Shown piece by piece: positions 46,857 to 54,657 of a stretch of 64,000 nucleotides of DNA. This DNA is from Sphingomonas xinjiangensis. Lineage in GTDB: Bacteria; Pseudomonadota; Alphaproteobacteria; Sphingomonadales; Sphingomonadaceae. The notes beneath the pieces were generated by a model. It saw only the letters and a program-made list of their open reading frames with translations. It was not told the origin of the DNA and did not search any database. Positions within the stretch are counted from its first letter, which is position 1, and every line of letters begins with the position of its first letter. Location of the stretch: NCBI RefSeq assembly GCF_014199255.1, contig NZ_JACIJF010000001.1, positions 310,001-374,000 on the forward strand, read 5' to 3'. A program made the position numbers and the translations under genes.

Positions 46857-47293
46857 GACACCGCCTCTATACCGCCCTTCATCGAGGCCAATCCGCTGGT
46901 GACGCGGGTTGAAGCGGGTGCAGCGCATTTCATCGCGGCCGATATCGACTTCATGTGGCGGCTGGGCTGCGTCTAAACGCGGAACGCAACGGCGTCGAAC
47001 TCGACTTCCGTCAGGAAGCTCGACCGGAACAGGCCCGCCGCCGGTCGATCTGATCCTGGTGGGGGACTTGTTTCACGACCCTGATCTTGCGGCCAAAGTC
47101 AGCGCTTTTGTCGACGGAGGCTGGCCGTCGGAGCCGGGACATCGACCGGCGATCCTTGGCGGTGGGCCTCCCCGTTTCACGCCTGCGGGAACTAGCCCGA
47201 TATGATGTGGCAAAAAGCGGCGCTGGCATGAGGCTCAGCGGCCTCTTTGCATTCGCCGAAGGCCGGTGTTGCGCGGTGGAGCTCAATCCATGA
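46857..47293 (+). pseudogene. Decayed class I SAM methyltransferase (electron-transfer-flavoprotein beta/L11-type)
   Basis: No single frame is intact, but fragments of one family follow in order. PFIEANPLVTRVEAG is an N-terminus at 46875; AGAAHFIAADIDF comes next in the same frame, apparently after a lost internal block; RLNAERNGVELDFRQEARPE follows in a second frame near 46970-47030. Then PPVDLILVGDLFHDPDLAAK and VSAFVDGG (47041-47119) sit in another frame, and LPVSRLRELARYDVAKSGAG and LSGLFAFAEG finish in a further one. Together they outline a methyltransferase of the PrmA/ETF-beta lysine kind with several frameshifts and one deletion. The tail overlaps the end of the MOSC gene on the other strand by 11 bases. 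Confidence 0.72.
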
Positions 47294-47999
47294 CGCGGGC
47301 TGCGTCGCCCAGCCGGATGAGCCCGGGCCGTGCCGGCGCGGCATAGAGGCCATACGCATTGCCGAAGCGCTGCACGAGGGTCCGCAAGATTTTGGGCTCC
47401 TTCGCGGCGGTGTCGGGATCGATCGTCACCAGCATGCAACGCGCTATCGGATCGGCGCAGTGCACCACCGCGCCATCGTCCCGATCACCAAAGGCGAGAC
47501 GCAGCCCCTGCCACTCGCTGGCGTCCAGATCGCTGTCGAGGATCACGTTGGCGCGGAAGCGGCGGGGATCGACGGTGCAGCCATGCACCGTTTCGACACG
47601 GGCGTGATTGCCGGTGGTCTGCAGCGAAATCGGCATGGAGTCATACACGCCGCGGGCAACCTGTATCAGGTGCGCCGGCTCGCGTGCAGCGGTCTCCAGA
47701 TGCGCGCGCAGTTGCGGATCATGCAGCGATAGCACGGCGCCATCCGGAGTCTCGACCAGGACGGCGCTGGCCTTGGGGCGGCCGGGCTCGGCGAAGTGGG
47801 CCTTGTGCAGCAACATCGCGGGCACTTGGCGGGCGGTCATCCAAGGGAAGCGGGTGCCGTTCGCGGTGCGGACAAAGGCATATTGACGGTCGCCTTCGAT
47901 GCCCTGCCAGTCGACTTCGGCGACCGTCAGCTTCTCGCCGGCCATCGATTTCACGGGAAAGCGATGAAGCTCGGCAACATGACCCACGATCCGCGACAT
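47283..47999 (-). CDS. MOSC domain protein (YcbX/YiiM-like)
   Basis: A 238-residue protein. The N-terminal MOSC_N part reads RIVGHVAELHRFPVKSMAGE, with the KSM motif, and WQGIEGDRQYAFVRT. The C-terminal MOSC domain (about 120-235) includes RRFRANVILDSDLDASEWQG and HCADPIARCMLVTIDPDT, with a conserved Cys that binds molybdenum cofactor in relatives. Such proteins reduce N-hydroxylated compounds or handle sulfur. No iron-sulfur domain follows, so an electron partner must come from elsewhere. It lies opposite the decayed methyltransferase and next to the recA promoter. Confidence 0.85.
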   Translation of the reverse strand: MSRIVGHVAELHRFPVKSMAGEKLTVAEVDWQGIEGDRQYAFVRTANGTRFPWMTARQVPAMLLHKAHFAEPGRPKASAVLVETPDGAVLSLHDPQLRAHLETAAREPAHLIQVARGVYDSMPISLQTTGNHARVETVHGCTVDPRRFRANVILDSDLDASEWQGLRLAFGDRDDGAVVHCADPIARCMLVTIDPDTAAKEPKILRTLVQRFGNAYGLYAAPARPGLIRLGDAARVMD

Positions 48000-48304
48000 G
48001 GGCGCCAGCTATCCTGCCTGATACAACTAGGCAACGCCGGGCCTGGATCGTGTTCAGGAACGCACAGCCGCGCGCGGCGGCCACGTTCTTGTCGACGCGG
48101 AAAAGGACGATGTGCGTGCCGATGGAGGCAGCGTCGGCCACGCCGATGGTTCGCGACCGCGCGCTGCAGTTCCAGGTGGCGCTGTGCGTGCTTCACATTG
48201 AAAATTAAGATTTGTTTCCCTCTTGTTCTTCAAGAACAAACATAGTACATAGTCGATCACAGATTGAACGAACTGCGCAAACCCTTTAGCGATGGGGACA
48301 TCCG
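48000..48304 (+). promoter_or_regulatory. recA upstream region with a LexA-type site
   Basis: This 305-base stretch has no gene I can support. A perfect 17-base palindrome with one central base, TTGTTCTTCAAGAACAA, spans 48223-48239. Overlapping it, GTTT-N7-GTTC (48214-48228) is one base off the alphaproteobacterial LexA box GTTC-N7-GTTC. Both sites lie 66-91 bases before the recA ATG, in AT-rich DNA that is typical of a promoter. This fits SOS control of recA. Which of the two elements LexA contacts cannot be read. Confidence 0.65.
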
Positions 48305-49375
48305 ATGGCAGCATCCCTCAAGGTAATCGACGGCAACATGGCGGCATCCACAGACAAGCAGAAGGCGCTCGACGCCGCACTCGCGCAGATCGACCGCGCA
48401 TTCGGCAAGGGCAGCGCCATGAAGCTCGGCTCGAAGGAAACGATGCAGGTCGAGGCGATCTCCACCGGTTCGCTGGGGCTCGACATCGCGCTGGGCGTCG
48501 GCGGGCTGCCGCGCGGGCGCGTGATCGAAGTTTATGGCCCGGAAAGCTCGGGCAAGACGACGCTGGCGCTCCATGTCATCGCCGAAGCGCAGAAGAATGG
48601 CGGCACCGCCGCGTTCGTCGACGCCGAGCACGCGCTCGATCCGGTCTATGCCAAGAAGCTGGGCGTCAACATCGACGAGCTGATCGTGTCGCAGCCCGAC
48701 ACCGGCGAGCAGGCGCTGGAGATCGTCGACACGCTGGTGCGTTCGAACGCGATCGACGTGCTGGTGGTGGACTCGGTCGCCGCGCTGGTGCCGCGCGCCG
48801 AGATTGAAGGCGAGATGGGCGACAGCCATGTCGGCCTCCAGGCGCGCCTGATGTCGCAGTCGCTGCGCAAGCTCACCGGATCGATCAGCCGTTCGCGCTG
48901 CATGGTGATCTTCATCAACCAACTGCGCATGAAGATCGGCGTGATGTACGGCAACCCGGAGACCACGACCGGCGGCAACGCGCTGAAATTCTACGCCTCG
49001 GTGCGCCTGGATATCCGCCGCACCGGGCAGATCAAGGACCGCGACGACATCATCGGCAATTCCACGCGCGTGAAGGTGGTGAAGAACAAGGTCGCCCCGC
49101 CGTTCAAGCAGGTCGAGTTCGACATCATGTATGGCGAGGGCATCTCCAAGATCGGCGAGATCCTGGACATCGGCGTGAAGGCCGGGCTGGTGGAAAAGGC
49201 TGGCGCCTGGTTCAGCTATGACAGTGTCCGCATCGGCCAGGGCCGCGAGAACGCCAAGAACTTCCTGCGCGACAATGGCGAGCTGTGCAGCCGCCTGGAA
49301 GCCGCGATCCGCGGGCGCACCGACCAAGTCGCCGAAGGGCTGATGGCAGGCCCGGAGCCGGACGACGATCTTTAA
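48305..49375 (+). CDS. recA: Recombinase A
   Basis: A 356-residue ATPase that coats single-stranded DNA, drives strand exchange and triggers LexA self-cleavage. Walker A GPESSGKT is at 78-85, Walker [10 protein letters not shown] follows, and loops L1/L2 include [18 protein letters not shown] and [24 protein letters not shown] sequence ([14 protein letters not shown]). An in-frame ATG at 48338 (MAASTDKQK) gives the more usual N-terminus; I keep 48305 because GGGGACATCCG precedes it. The acidic tail PEPDDDL is typical. A LexA-type site lies upstream and a strong hairpin terminator downstream. Confidence 0.98.
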   Translation: MAASLKVIDGNMAASTDKQKALDAALAQIDRAFGKGSAMKLGSKETMQVEAISTGSLGLDIALGVGGLPRGRVIEVYGPESSGKTTLALHVIAEAQKNGGTAAFVDAEHALDPVYAKKLGVNIDELIVSQPDTGEQALEIVDTLVRSNAIDVLVVDSVAALVPRAEIEGEMGDSHVGLQARLMSQSLRKLTGSISRSRCMVIFINQLRMKIGVMYGNPETTTGGNALKFYASVRLDIRRTGQIKDRDDIIGNSTRVKVVKNKVAPPFKQVEFDIMYGEGISKIGEILDIGVKAGLVEKAGAWFSYDSVRIGQGRENAKNFLRDNGELCSRLEAAIRGRTDQVAEGLMAGPEPDDDL

Positions 49376-49427
49376 GGCGGGCGGCGGCGGTTTCTGCCGC
49401 GTGCGAGATGGCCGTCAACGTGTAACG

Positions 49428-49461
49428 AAAGACCCGACGCAGCGCCTGCGCCGGGTCTTTT
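49428..49461 (+). terminator. Rho-independent terminator of recA
   Basis: AAAGACCCG (49428-49436) pairs with CGGGTCTTT (49452-49460), with an inner CGCA/TGCG stem and a GCGCC loop, ending in TTTT. It lies 52 bases after the recA stop. Confidence 0.88.
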
Positions 49462-49748
49462 GCGCTTTGGCGAAGTCGAGAAGAACTCGTGGAGGGCGCA
49501 ACATCCTCAACTTGCGGGCGGTTGCGCAGCCCGCGGGCGCATGGCGAGTGGTCGACTAGAAAGGCGGACGCTCCATCACCCCGACGCTGGCGCGGAGTCA
49601 CTCGGCACACAGGCGCGCAATTCTGGTCTGTTCCCTCCGTAAATCAACCGGCTATGGCATATACTGCACGCGGCAAAGCAGATTACCACCGCGCTGTATC
49701 GGCGACTATAACGGCGACGAACGCGTCGGGTTTGCTTGCTCGCACGCT
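49462..49748. other. Gene-poor lower-GC segment after recA
   Basis: About 290 bases with no gene I can support. A 93-codon plus-strand frame (49489-49770) has no ribosome site, no family resemblance and biased Ser/Arg-rich content. AT content rises towards its right end, and the lower GC continues into the ORFan candidate. Confidence 0.4.
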
Positions 49749-50177
49749 TCACTCAGGCTTTCCATCATAAGCTTTCCGCAAATAACAGGGGCTCGGGATG
49801 TAATCGCCATCAGCATGCACCCCCTTGCGCTCGAAAAGCCGCTCTGAGCGGACGCCAGAGGCAAGATGAAGCGGGCGTAGATTCGATGAGATGTCTTCTG
49901 CAGTGGAGGGAAATACTTTATTTTTGTTCAGGCCGTGTTCGCAGAACTTTACAACAATCTTCTCCAACTCGTTGATCTCCGTGGGTGGTTCATACTCCGC
50001 GAGAAGGCGGTTTTCGCCACATGACGTTGGCTGCGGGTCGGGGGCAGGGCAGTATGATCCGTTGCGGCACTTCATCGGCGTATCGGTGTGGCGTGGCGGG
50101 GGCGCGCAGACGTCAATTCCCTCAACTGTGCACGGTGCTGATGGCGCCTGGGCACCACTATCGGCAGTCAGACTCAT
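49749..50177 (-). CDS. ORFan candidate, hypothetical protein
   Basis: A 142-residue frame with lower GC (about 50 % in its coding stretch) than the neighbouring genes. The N-terminal 60 residues are Pro/Cys-rich (PCTVEGIDVC, MKCRNGSYCP, QPTSCGEN); the C-terminal part is mixed helical (EINELEKIVVKFCEHGLN) with Arg-rich turns. There is no signal peptide and no domain I recognise, and no good ribosome site before the ATG. It may be a transferred or rapidly evolving gene, or a non-coding frame in a low-GC patch. It ends inside the gene-poor segment and is divergent from the methyltransferase gene 87 bases away. Confidence 0.35.
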   Translation of the reverse strand: MSLTADSGAQAPSAPCTVEGIDVCAPPPRHTDTPMKCRNGSYCPAPDPQPTSCGENRLLAEYEPPTEINELEKIVVKFCEHGLNKNKVFPSTAEDISSNLRPLHLASGVRSERLFERKGVHADGDYIPSPCYLRKAYDGKPE

Positions 50178-50263
50178 GAGTTCACGACCTGATGAGCCCT
50201 CAAGGCAGCTTGTTTCGCCACTCGCGAAGGTCTGGTAGCATCGAGCTTAAACGGGGAGGGTAG

Positions 50264-51094
50264 ATGACCAAGGCATTCGATTGGACCGGTCGGGTCGGGG
50301 ATGTCTGGGCCGCGGAGTGGCAGCGCACTGACCGGAGCCTGGCCGGCGTCGGCGCGGCGTTGAACGCCGCCATCCTTGCCGCGGCGCCGGAACGCGGGAG
50401 TGCCATCGATATCGGCTGCGGCGCCGGGAGCACGTCGCTGGCGCTCGCCGCCATACGGCCGGCTCTGTCGATCAACGGCATCGACTTGTCGCCGGCGCTG
50501 GTCGGCGTTGCGCGCGAACGCGGGGCCGGTGTCGCCAACCTCCAGTTCGACATTGCCGATGCGCAAAGCCTTGGCGGGCGTCGCGCGGACCTGTTGTTCT
50601 CTCGGCATGGCGTCATGTTCTTTGCTGATCCGGTCGCCGGCTTCGCGGCGTTGCGCGAGGCAGCGGCGCCGGGGGCGGCCCTGGTCTTCTCCTGCTTTCG
50701 GCCACGTGCCGATAACGCCTGGACGAGGGTGGTCGACGCAGCGGTTGGCAACGATCCCGCGCCTGTGACCGGTTACGCCCCTGGTCCGTATGGGCTGGCC
50801 GACCCGGACTTCACGCGCGATGTGCTCCGCCGGGCCGGCTGGACCCGTGCCGCACCCCATTCTGTCGACTTTCGCTATGTCGCGGGTGCTGGCGCCGATC
50901 CGGTCGACGATGCACTCAGCTTCCTCTCGCGGATCGGATCGGCGGCACGCACGCTGGCCGATGCGGCGCCGGAACGCCGCGCTGCGCTATGCGCTTCGCT
51001 CCGCAACGCCTTGACCCAGCATGTACGGGATGGTGCCGTCGCATTCGATGCCGGCGCCTGGATCTGGACCGCGACCGCAGGAGAGCCCGCATGA
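50264..51094 (+). CDS. Class I SAM-dependent methyltransferase
   Basis: A 276-residue Rossmann-fold methyltransferase. The SAM-binding loop AIDIGCGAGSTSLALAA is at about 46-62, followed by the acidic contact in INGIDLSPALVGVAR and the motif FDIADAQSLG. PlausibleFSRHGVMFFADPVAGFAAL belongs to motif IV-V. Relatives act on small molecules or trans-aconitate-type acids; the substrate is unknown. GGGGAGGGTAG precedes the ATG. Its TGA overlaps the next ATG (ATGA), so it is coupled to a glutathione S-transferase gene. Confidence 0.85.
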   Translation: MTKAFDWTGRVGDVWAAEWQRTDRSLAGVGAALNAAILAAAPERGSAIDIGCGAGSTSLALAAIRPALSINGIDLSPALVGVARERGAGVANLQFDIADAQSLGGRRADLLFSRHGVMFFADPVAGFAALREAAAPGAALVFSCFRPRADNAWTRVVDAAVGNDPAPVTGYAPGPYGLADPDFTRDVLRRAGWTRAAPHSVDFRYVAGAGADPVDDALSFLSRIGSAARTLADAAPERRAALCASLRNALTQHVRDGAVAFDAGAWIWTATAGEPA

Positions 51095-51717
51095 TCATCG
51101 TCCACCATCTCGAAAATTCGCGCTCGCAGCGTATCCTGTGGCTGCTCGAGGAGCTCGGCTTGGCATATGAGGTGCGCCGGTACGAGCGTAACAAGACGAC
51201 GATGCTGGCGCCGGCCGGGCTGCGCCGCGTCCATCCGCTTGGCAAGGCGCCGGTGATCGAGGATGGCGACCAGATGGTGGCAGAGACCGGCGCGATCATC
51301 GAGTATCTGGTGGAGAAGGCCGATGGCCGGCTTGGCGCGCCTGCGCATCGCGCGGACGCGCTGCGCTATCGTCACTTCCTCCATTACGCCGAAGGCTCGC
51401 TGATGCCGCCGCTCTTCACCACGCTGGTGCTCAGCCGGGTGCCGCTGTTCGGCAAAACTGCGATCAAGAAGTTCAAGCCAATGGTCGACGTGCATCTCGA
51501 CTATGTCGAGGCCGAACTCGCGCAGCGGCCCTGGTTCGCGGGCAAGGAACTGACCGCTGCCGATGTCATGATGAGCTTTCCGCTGGAAGCCGCGGTCACG
51601 CGTGCCGGCGCGACGCAGGGTCGCCCGCATCTTGCCGCGTGGCTGGAGAAGGTGCACGCGCGGCCGGCCTATCAGGCGGCGCTGAAGGCAGGTGGGCCCT
51701 ATGCGTATGCGGGATGA
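51091..51717 (+). CDS. Glutathione S-transferase
   Basis: A 208-residue protein with an N-terminal thioredoxin-like domain (residues 1-80): LENSRSQRILWLLEELGLAY with the likely catalytic Ser at SRSQ, HPLGKAPVIEDGD with the cis-proline, and AETGAIIEYLVEKA for glutathione contact. The C-terminal helical domain follows and includes WFAGKELTAADVMMSFPLE. Family members conjugate or reduce electrophiles. ATG 51091 overlaps the methyltransferase stop, so both are probably expressed together. A short perfect hairpin lies further on at 51783-51803. Confidence 0.9.
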   Translation: MIIVHHLENSRSQRILWLLEELGLAYEVRRYERNKTTMLAPAGLRRVHPLGKAPVIEDGDQMVAETGAIIEYLVEKADGRLGAPAHRADALRYRHFLHYAEGSLMPPLFTTLVLSRVPLFGKTAIKKFKPMVDVHLDYVEAELAQRPWFAGKELTAADVMMSFPLEAAVTRAGATQGRPHLAAWLEKVHARPAYQAALKAGGPYAYAG

Positions 51718-51782
51718 GCGTTTTTTGCTGCCGTGCGGCCTCGGGCCGAGATGCGGCTTCTTTGGCGGTCGGAGGCAGCGGA

Positions 51783-51803
51783 ACCCCGGCTCTAGGCCGG
51801 GGT
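51783..51803. repeat. Perfect hairpin between convergent genes
   Basis: ACCCCGGC (51783-51790) pairs with GCCGGGGT (51796-51803) around a TCTAG loop. No T-run follows. It lies in the 190-base space between the GST gene and the convergent symporter gene. Confidence 0.4.
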
Positions 51804-51907
51804 GAGGAAGACCTACTTAGCGGGTGAGGCCATCCGCTTCCCCGATGATGCTACGACTGAGCCCCAGCCTTTGCCGGGAGCGGTGCAGCGTAGATGCTAG
51901 CTCGGGC

Positions 51908-53233
51908 CTAGTGGCGCGGTTCACCATATTCCTGAAAGCTGTCGTCCTTTAGCGCCGCGCCATGGGGCACGGCGACGGCGGGCTCGGCGGCTTCGGGCAC
52001 GTCCAGCTGCCCCTCCCAACGCGCGACCACCGCGGCGGCGACGGCATTGCCGATCACGTTGGTGGCGGTGCGGCCCATGTCGAGGAAATGATCCACGGCC
52101 AGGATCAGCAGGATGCCCGCTTCGGGGATGTTGAAGTGCGCCAGCGTGCCGGTGATCACCACCAGGCTGGCGCGGGGCACCCCGGCAATACCCTTGCTGG
52201 TGACCATCAAGATCAGCAGCATCTGGATCATCGTGCCCCAATCGAGGGCGATGCCATAGGCCTGGGCGATGAAGATCGACGCGAACGTCATGTACATCAT
52301 CGAACCGTCGAGGTTGAACGAATAGCCGAGCGGCAGCACGAAGCTGGCGATGCGCGGCGGGACGCCGAAGCGGTCGAGTGCGTCGAGCGTGCGGGGATAT
52401 GCCGCCTCGGACGAAGCAGTGGAGAAGCCGAGCAGGATCGGATCGCGCAAATAGCGGATGAGGGTGCCGGTACGGCGTCCGACGAACAGGAAACACGCGC
52501 CGAGCAGCACCGCCCAAAGCGCGAACAGGCCGATATAGAAGCTGGCCATGAAGAAGGCCAAATCGCCAACGACGCCGAGGCCCTTAGTCGCAAGCGTGCG
52601 GGCAACCGCGCAGAACACCGCCACCGGCGCGAACAGCATGACATAGCCGGTGACGGTCAGCATGACGCTGACCAGTGCTTCGAGCCCGCGGACGAGCGGT
52701 GCGCCCTTTTCGCCAACGGCGGCGAGGCCGACCCCGAAGAATAGCGAGAAGATCACGAGCTGGAGGATGTCGTTGCTCGCCATCGCGTCGATCGCGGAGG
52801 TGGGCACGATGTGCGTGAAGAACTTGGCAGCATCGAACGCCGCGCGGTCGACACCGCTGGATGCCGCCGCGTCGGGAAGCGGCAGGTTCAGGCCGACGCC
52901 GGGCTGAAGCAGGTTGACCAGCAACAGACCGAGCGTCAGCGAGATGAGGCTGGCGCAGACGAACCACAGAAAGGCCTTCAGCCCGACACGGCCGATCGCG
53001 CCGCCGCCGCCCATATGCGCGATGCCGACCACCAGCGTGGAAACCACAAGCGGAGCGATGATCATCTTGATCAGATGGAGGAACATCTGGGTCGGGATGT
53101 CGAGATAATAGGCGATGTCCGCCAGCGTCTGGGTACCTGCGCCGGTACCGTCATAGGCGACGTTCAGCGCCCAGCCGAGCATGCCGCCAAGCACCAGCGC
53201 CGCCAAGATCCACCAAGTAAGCCGCTTACCCAC
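51908..53233 (-). CDS. Dicarboxylate/amino acid:cation symporter (DAACS/SDF family)
   Basis: A 441-residue inner-membrane carrier with eight helices and two reentrant loops. Conserved blocks are IIAPLVVSTLVVGIAHMGG, FSTASSEAAYPRTLDALDRF (serine-rich reentrant loop), LPLGYSFNLDGSMMYMTFAS and ILAVDHFLDMGRTATNVIGN. Substrates of the family are C4-dicarboxylates or glutamate/aspartate with sodium or protons. I chose GTG 53233 (MGKRLTWWILAAL), because GGGGGATTGC lies directly before it and no ATG fits. The frame otherwise opens back to 53884 inside the divergent M24 gene, which is a shadow. Confidence 0.93.
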   Translation of the reverse strand: MGKRLTWWILAALVLGGMLGWALNVAYDGTGAGTQTLADIAYYLDIPTQMFLHLIKMIIAPLVVSTLVVGIAHMGGGGAIGRVGLKAFLWFVCASLISLTLGLLLVNLLQPGVGLNLPLPDAAASSGVDRAAFDAAKFFTHIVPTSAIDAMASNDILQLVIFSLFFGVGLAAVGEKGAPLVRGLEALVSVMLTVTGYVMLFAPVAVFCAVARTLATKGLGVVGDLAFFMASFYIGLFALWAVLLGACFLFVGRRTGTLIRYLRDPILLGFSTASSEAAYPRTLDALDRFGVPPRIASFVLPLGYSFNLDGSMMYMTFASIFIAQAYGIALDWGTMIQMLLILMVTSKGIAGVPRASLVVITGTLAHFNIPEAGILLILAVDHFLDMGRTATNVIGNAVAAAVVARWEGQLDVPEAAEPAVAVPHGAALKDDSFQEYGEPRH

Positions 53234-53327
53234 GCAATCCCCCAAGAAGTTCGCACCACGGAAGGGGATTGTCGCCGCCGGGTCAAGCACCCTATCGCTT
53301 CGGCAGCCGAATTCAGAGGAGATTTCG

Positions 53328-54578
53328 ATGCCGCTCACCACGCGCCGGCAAATGCTGACCGCCGCTGCCGCGCTGCCGCTGCTCGGGGTTCCGTCAGTGC
53401 TTCGCGCCGCCGAGCCCGACCTGTCAGCGCTGCGCGACATCACTGGCGACACCGTGCCGATTCCGCTGGAAGAGCGCCGCGCGCGCATTGCCAAGGCGCA
53501 GTCGCTGATGAAAGCGGCGGGGATTGGCGCGATCCTGGTCGAGCCGGGATCGTCGCTGCTGTATTTCACGGGTTTGCGCTGGGGGCGCAGCGAGCGGCTG
53601 ACCGCGCTGGTGCTGCCGGTGGAAGGCGAGCCGTGCATCGTCACGCCGTTTTTCGAGGCGCCGCGCACCCGCGAGGGGCTGGTGATCCCCGCAGACATCC
53701 GCGTGTGGCAGGAGCATGAGGATCCGCTGACGCTGGTCGCGGGGTTCTTGCGCGACCGCAAGCTGAGCGGCCGGCCGGTGGGCGTGGAAGAGACGGTGCG
53801 GTTCTTCGCGGTCGACGGCTTGCAGAAGCAGGGGCTGCGTGTCGTGTCGGCCAATCCGGTGGTGCGCGGCTGCCGGATGATCAAGTCGCCGGCGGAGATC
53901 GCATTGATGCAGAAGGCGACCGACGTGACGATCGCCGCCTATCGCTTCGTGCATCCGCGAGTGGAGCGGGGAATGACTCAGCGCGACATCGCCGCCTTGA
54001 TGGACGCCGCAACAGTGAAGCTGGGCGGGGAGCCGGAGTTCAGCCTGGTGCTGATCGGCGAAGGGGCGGCCTATCCGCACGGGACCCGGACGCCATCGGA
54101 CGTCGCGGCCGGGCGCATCGTGCTGATGGACTGCGGCTGTGCGGTGCAGGGCTATCAGTCGGACGTGTCGCGTACCTTTGTGCACGGAACGGCGTCGGCC
54201 GAGCAGCGCAAGGTGTGGGACCAGGTCGCGCGCGGGCAGAGGATCGCGTTCGAGGCGGCCAGGATCGGCGTGCCGACCGGCCAGGTCGACGATGCGGTGC
54301 GGCGCTACTATGCCACGCTTGGCTATGGGCCGGACTATGCGTTGCCCGGGCTGTCGCACCGCACCGGCCATGGCATCGGCCTGGACGGGCACGAACCGGT
54401 CAACCTTGTGCGGGGCGAGACGACTCGTCTTGCGCCGGGGATGTGCTTTTCCAACGAGCCCGGGATCTACATCCCGGGGAGCTTCGGCGTGCGGCTGGAG
54501 GATTGCTTCCACATGACCGCGCAGGGGCCGCGCTGGTTCAGCACGCCGCCGCGATCGATCGACGCGCCGGTGGGGTGA
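53328..54578 (+). CDS. M24 family Xaa-Pro peptidase, Tat-exported
   Basis: A 416-residue aminopeptidase-fold protein. The start MPLTTRRQMLTAAAALPLLG has a twin-arginine followed by a hydrophobic stretch and AxA cleavage (VLRAAEP), so export by the Tat route is likely. The creatinase N-terminal domain spans about 45-190. The catalytic domain has the five metal ligands spread over LMDCGCAVQGYQSDVSRTF, HRTGHGIGLDGHE, NEPGIYIP and VRLEDCF. These enzymes remove an N-terminal residue before proline or cleave prolyl dipeptides. AGAGGAG before the ATG gives a strong ribosome site. Confidence 0.9.
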   Translation: MPLTTRRQMLTAAAALPLLGVPSVLRAAEPDLSALRDITGDTVPIPLEERRARIAKAQSLMKAAGIGAILVEPGSSLLYFTGLRWGRSERLTALVLPVEGEPCIVTPFFEAPRTREGLVIPADIRVWQEHEDPLTLVAGFLRDRKLSGRPVGVEETVRFFAVDGLQKQGLRVVSANPVVRGCRMIKSPAEIALMQKATDVTIAAYRFVHPRVERGMTQRDIAALMDAATVKLGGEPEFSLVLIGEGAAYPHGTRTPSDVAAGRIVLMDCGCAVQGYQSDVSRTFVHGTASAEQRKVWDQVARGQRIAFEAARIGVPTGQVDDAVRRYYATLGYGPDYALPGLSHRTGHGIGLDGHEPVNLVRGETTRLAPGMCFSNEPGIYIPGSFGVRLEDCFHMTAQGPRWFSTPPRSIDAPVG

Positions 54579-54657
54579 GAGACGGCGGTAAGAAGCTTTG
54601 GCGCAGGCATCACCGTTTCACTTGAGCGCAGCCGCGGCACCGCTTAAGTCGCAAGCC

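Noticed and set aside
48000..48220. A short minus-strand frame upstream of the MOSC gene
   Set aside because: Arg-rich frames with no family match and no usable start; the stretch is better explained as recA promoter region.
48257..49327. A 356-codon frame antisense to recA
   Set aside because: Shadow of recA third-position GC; starts inside the promoter region and has no family match.
49489..49770. A 93-codon plus-strand frame after recA
   Set aside because: No ribosome site, no recognisable domain, and Ser/Arg/Pro-rich composition like non-coding frames.
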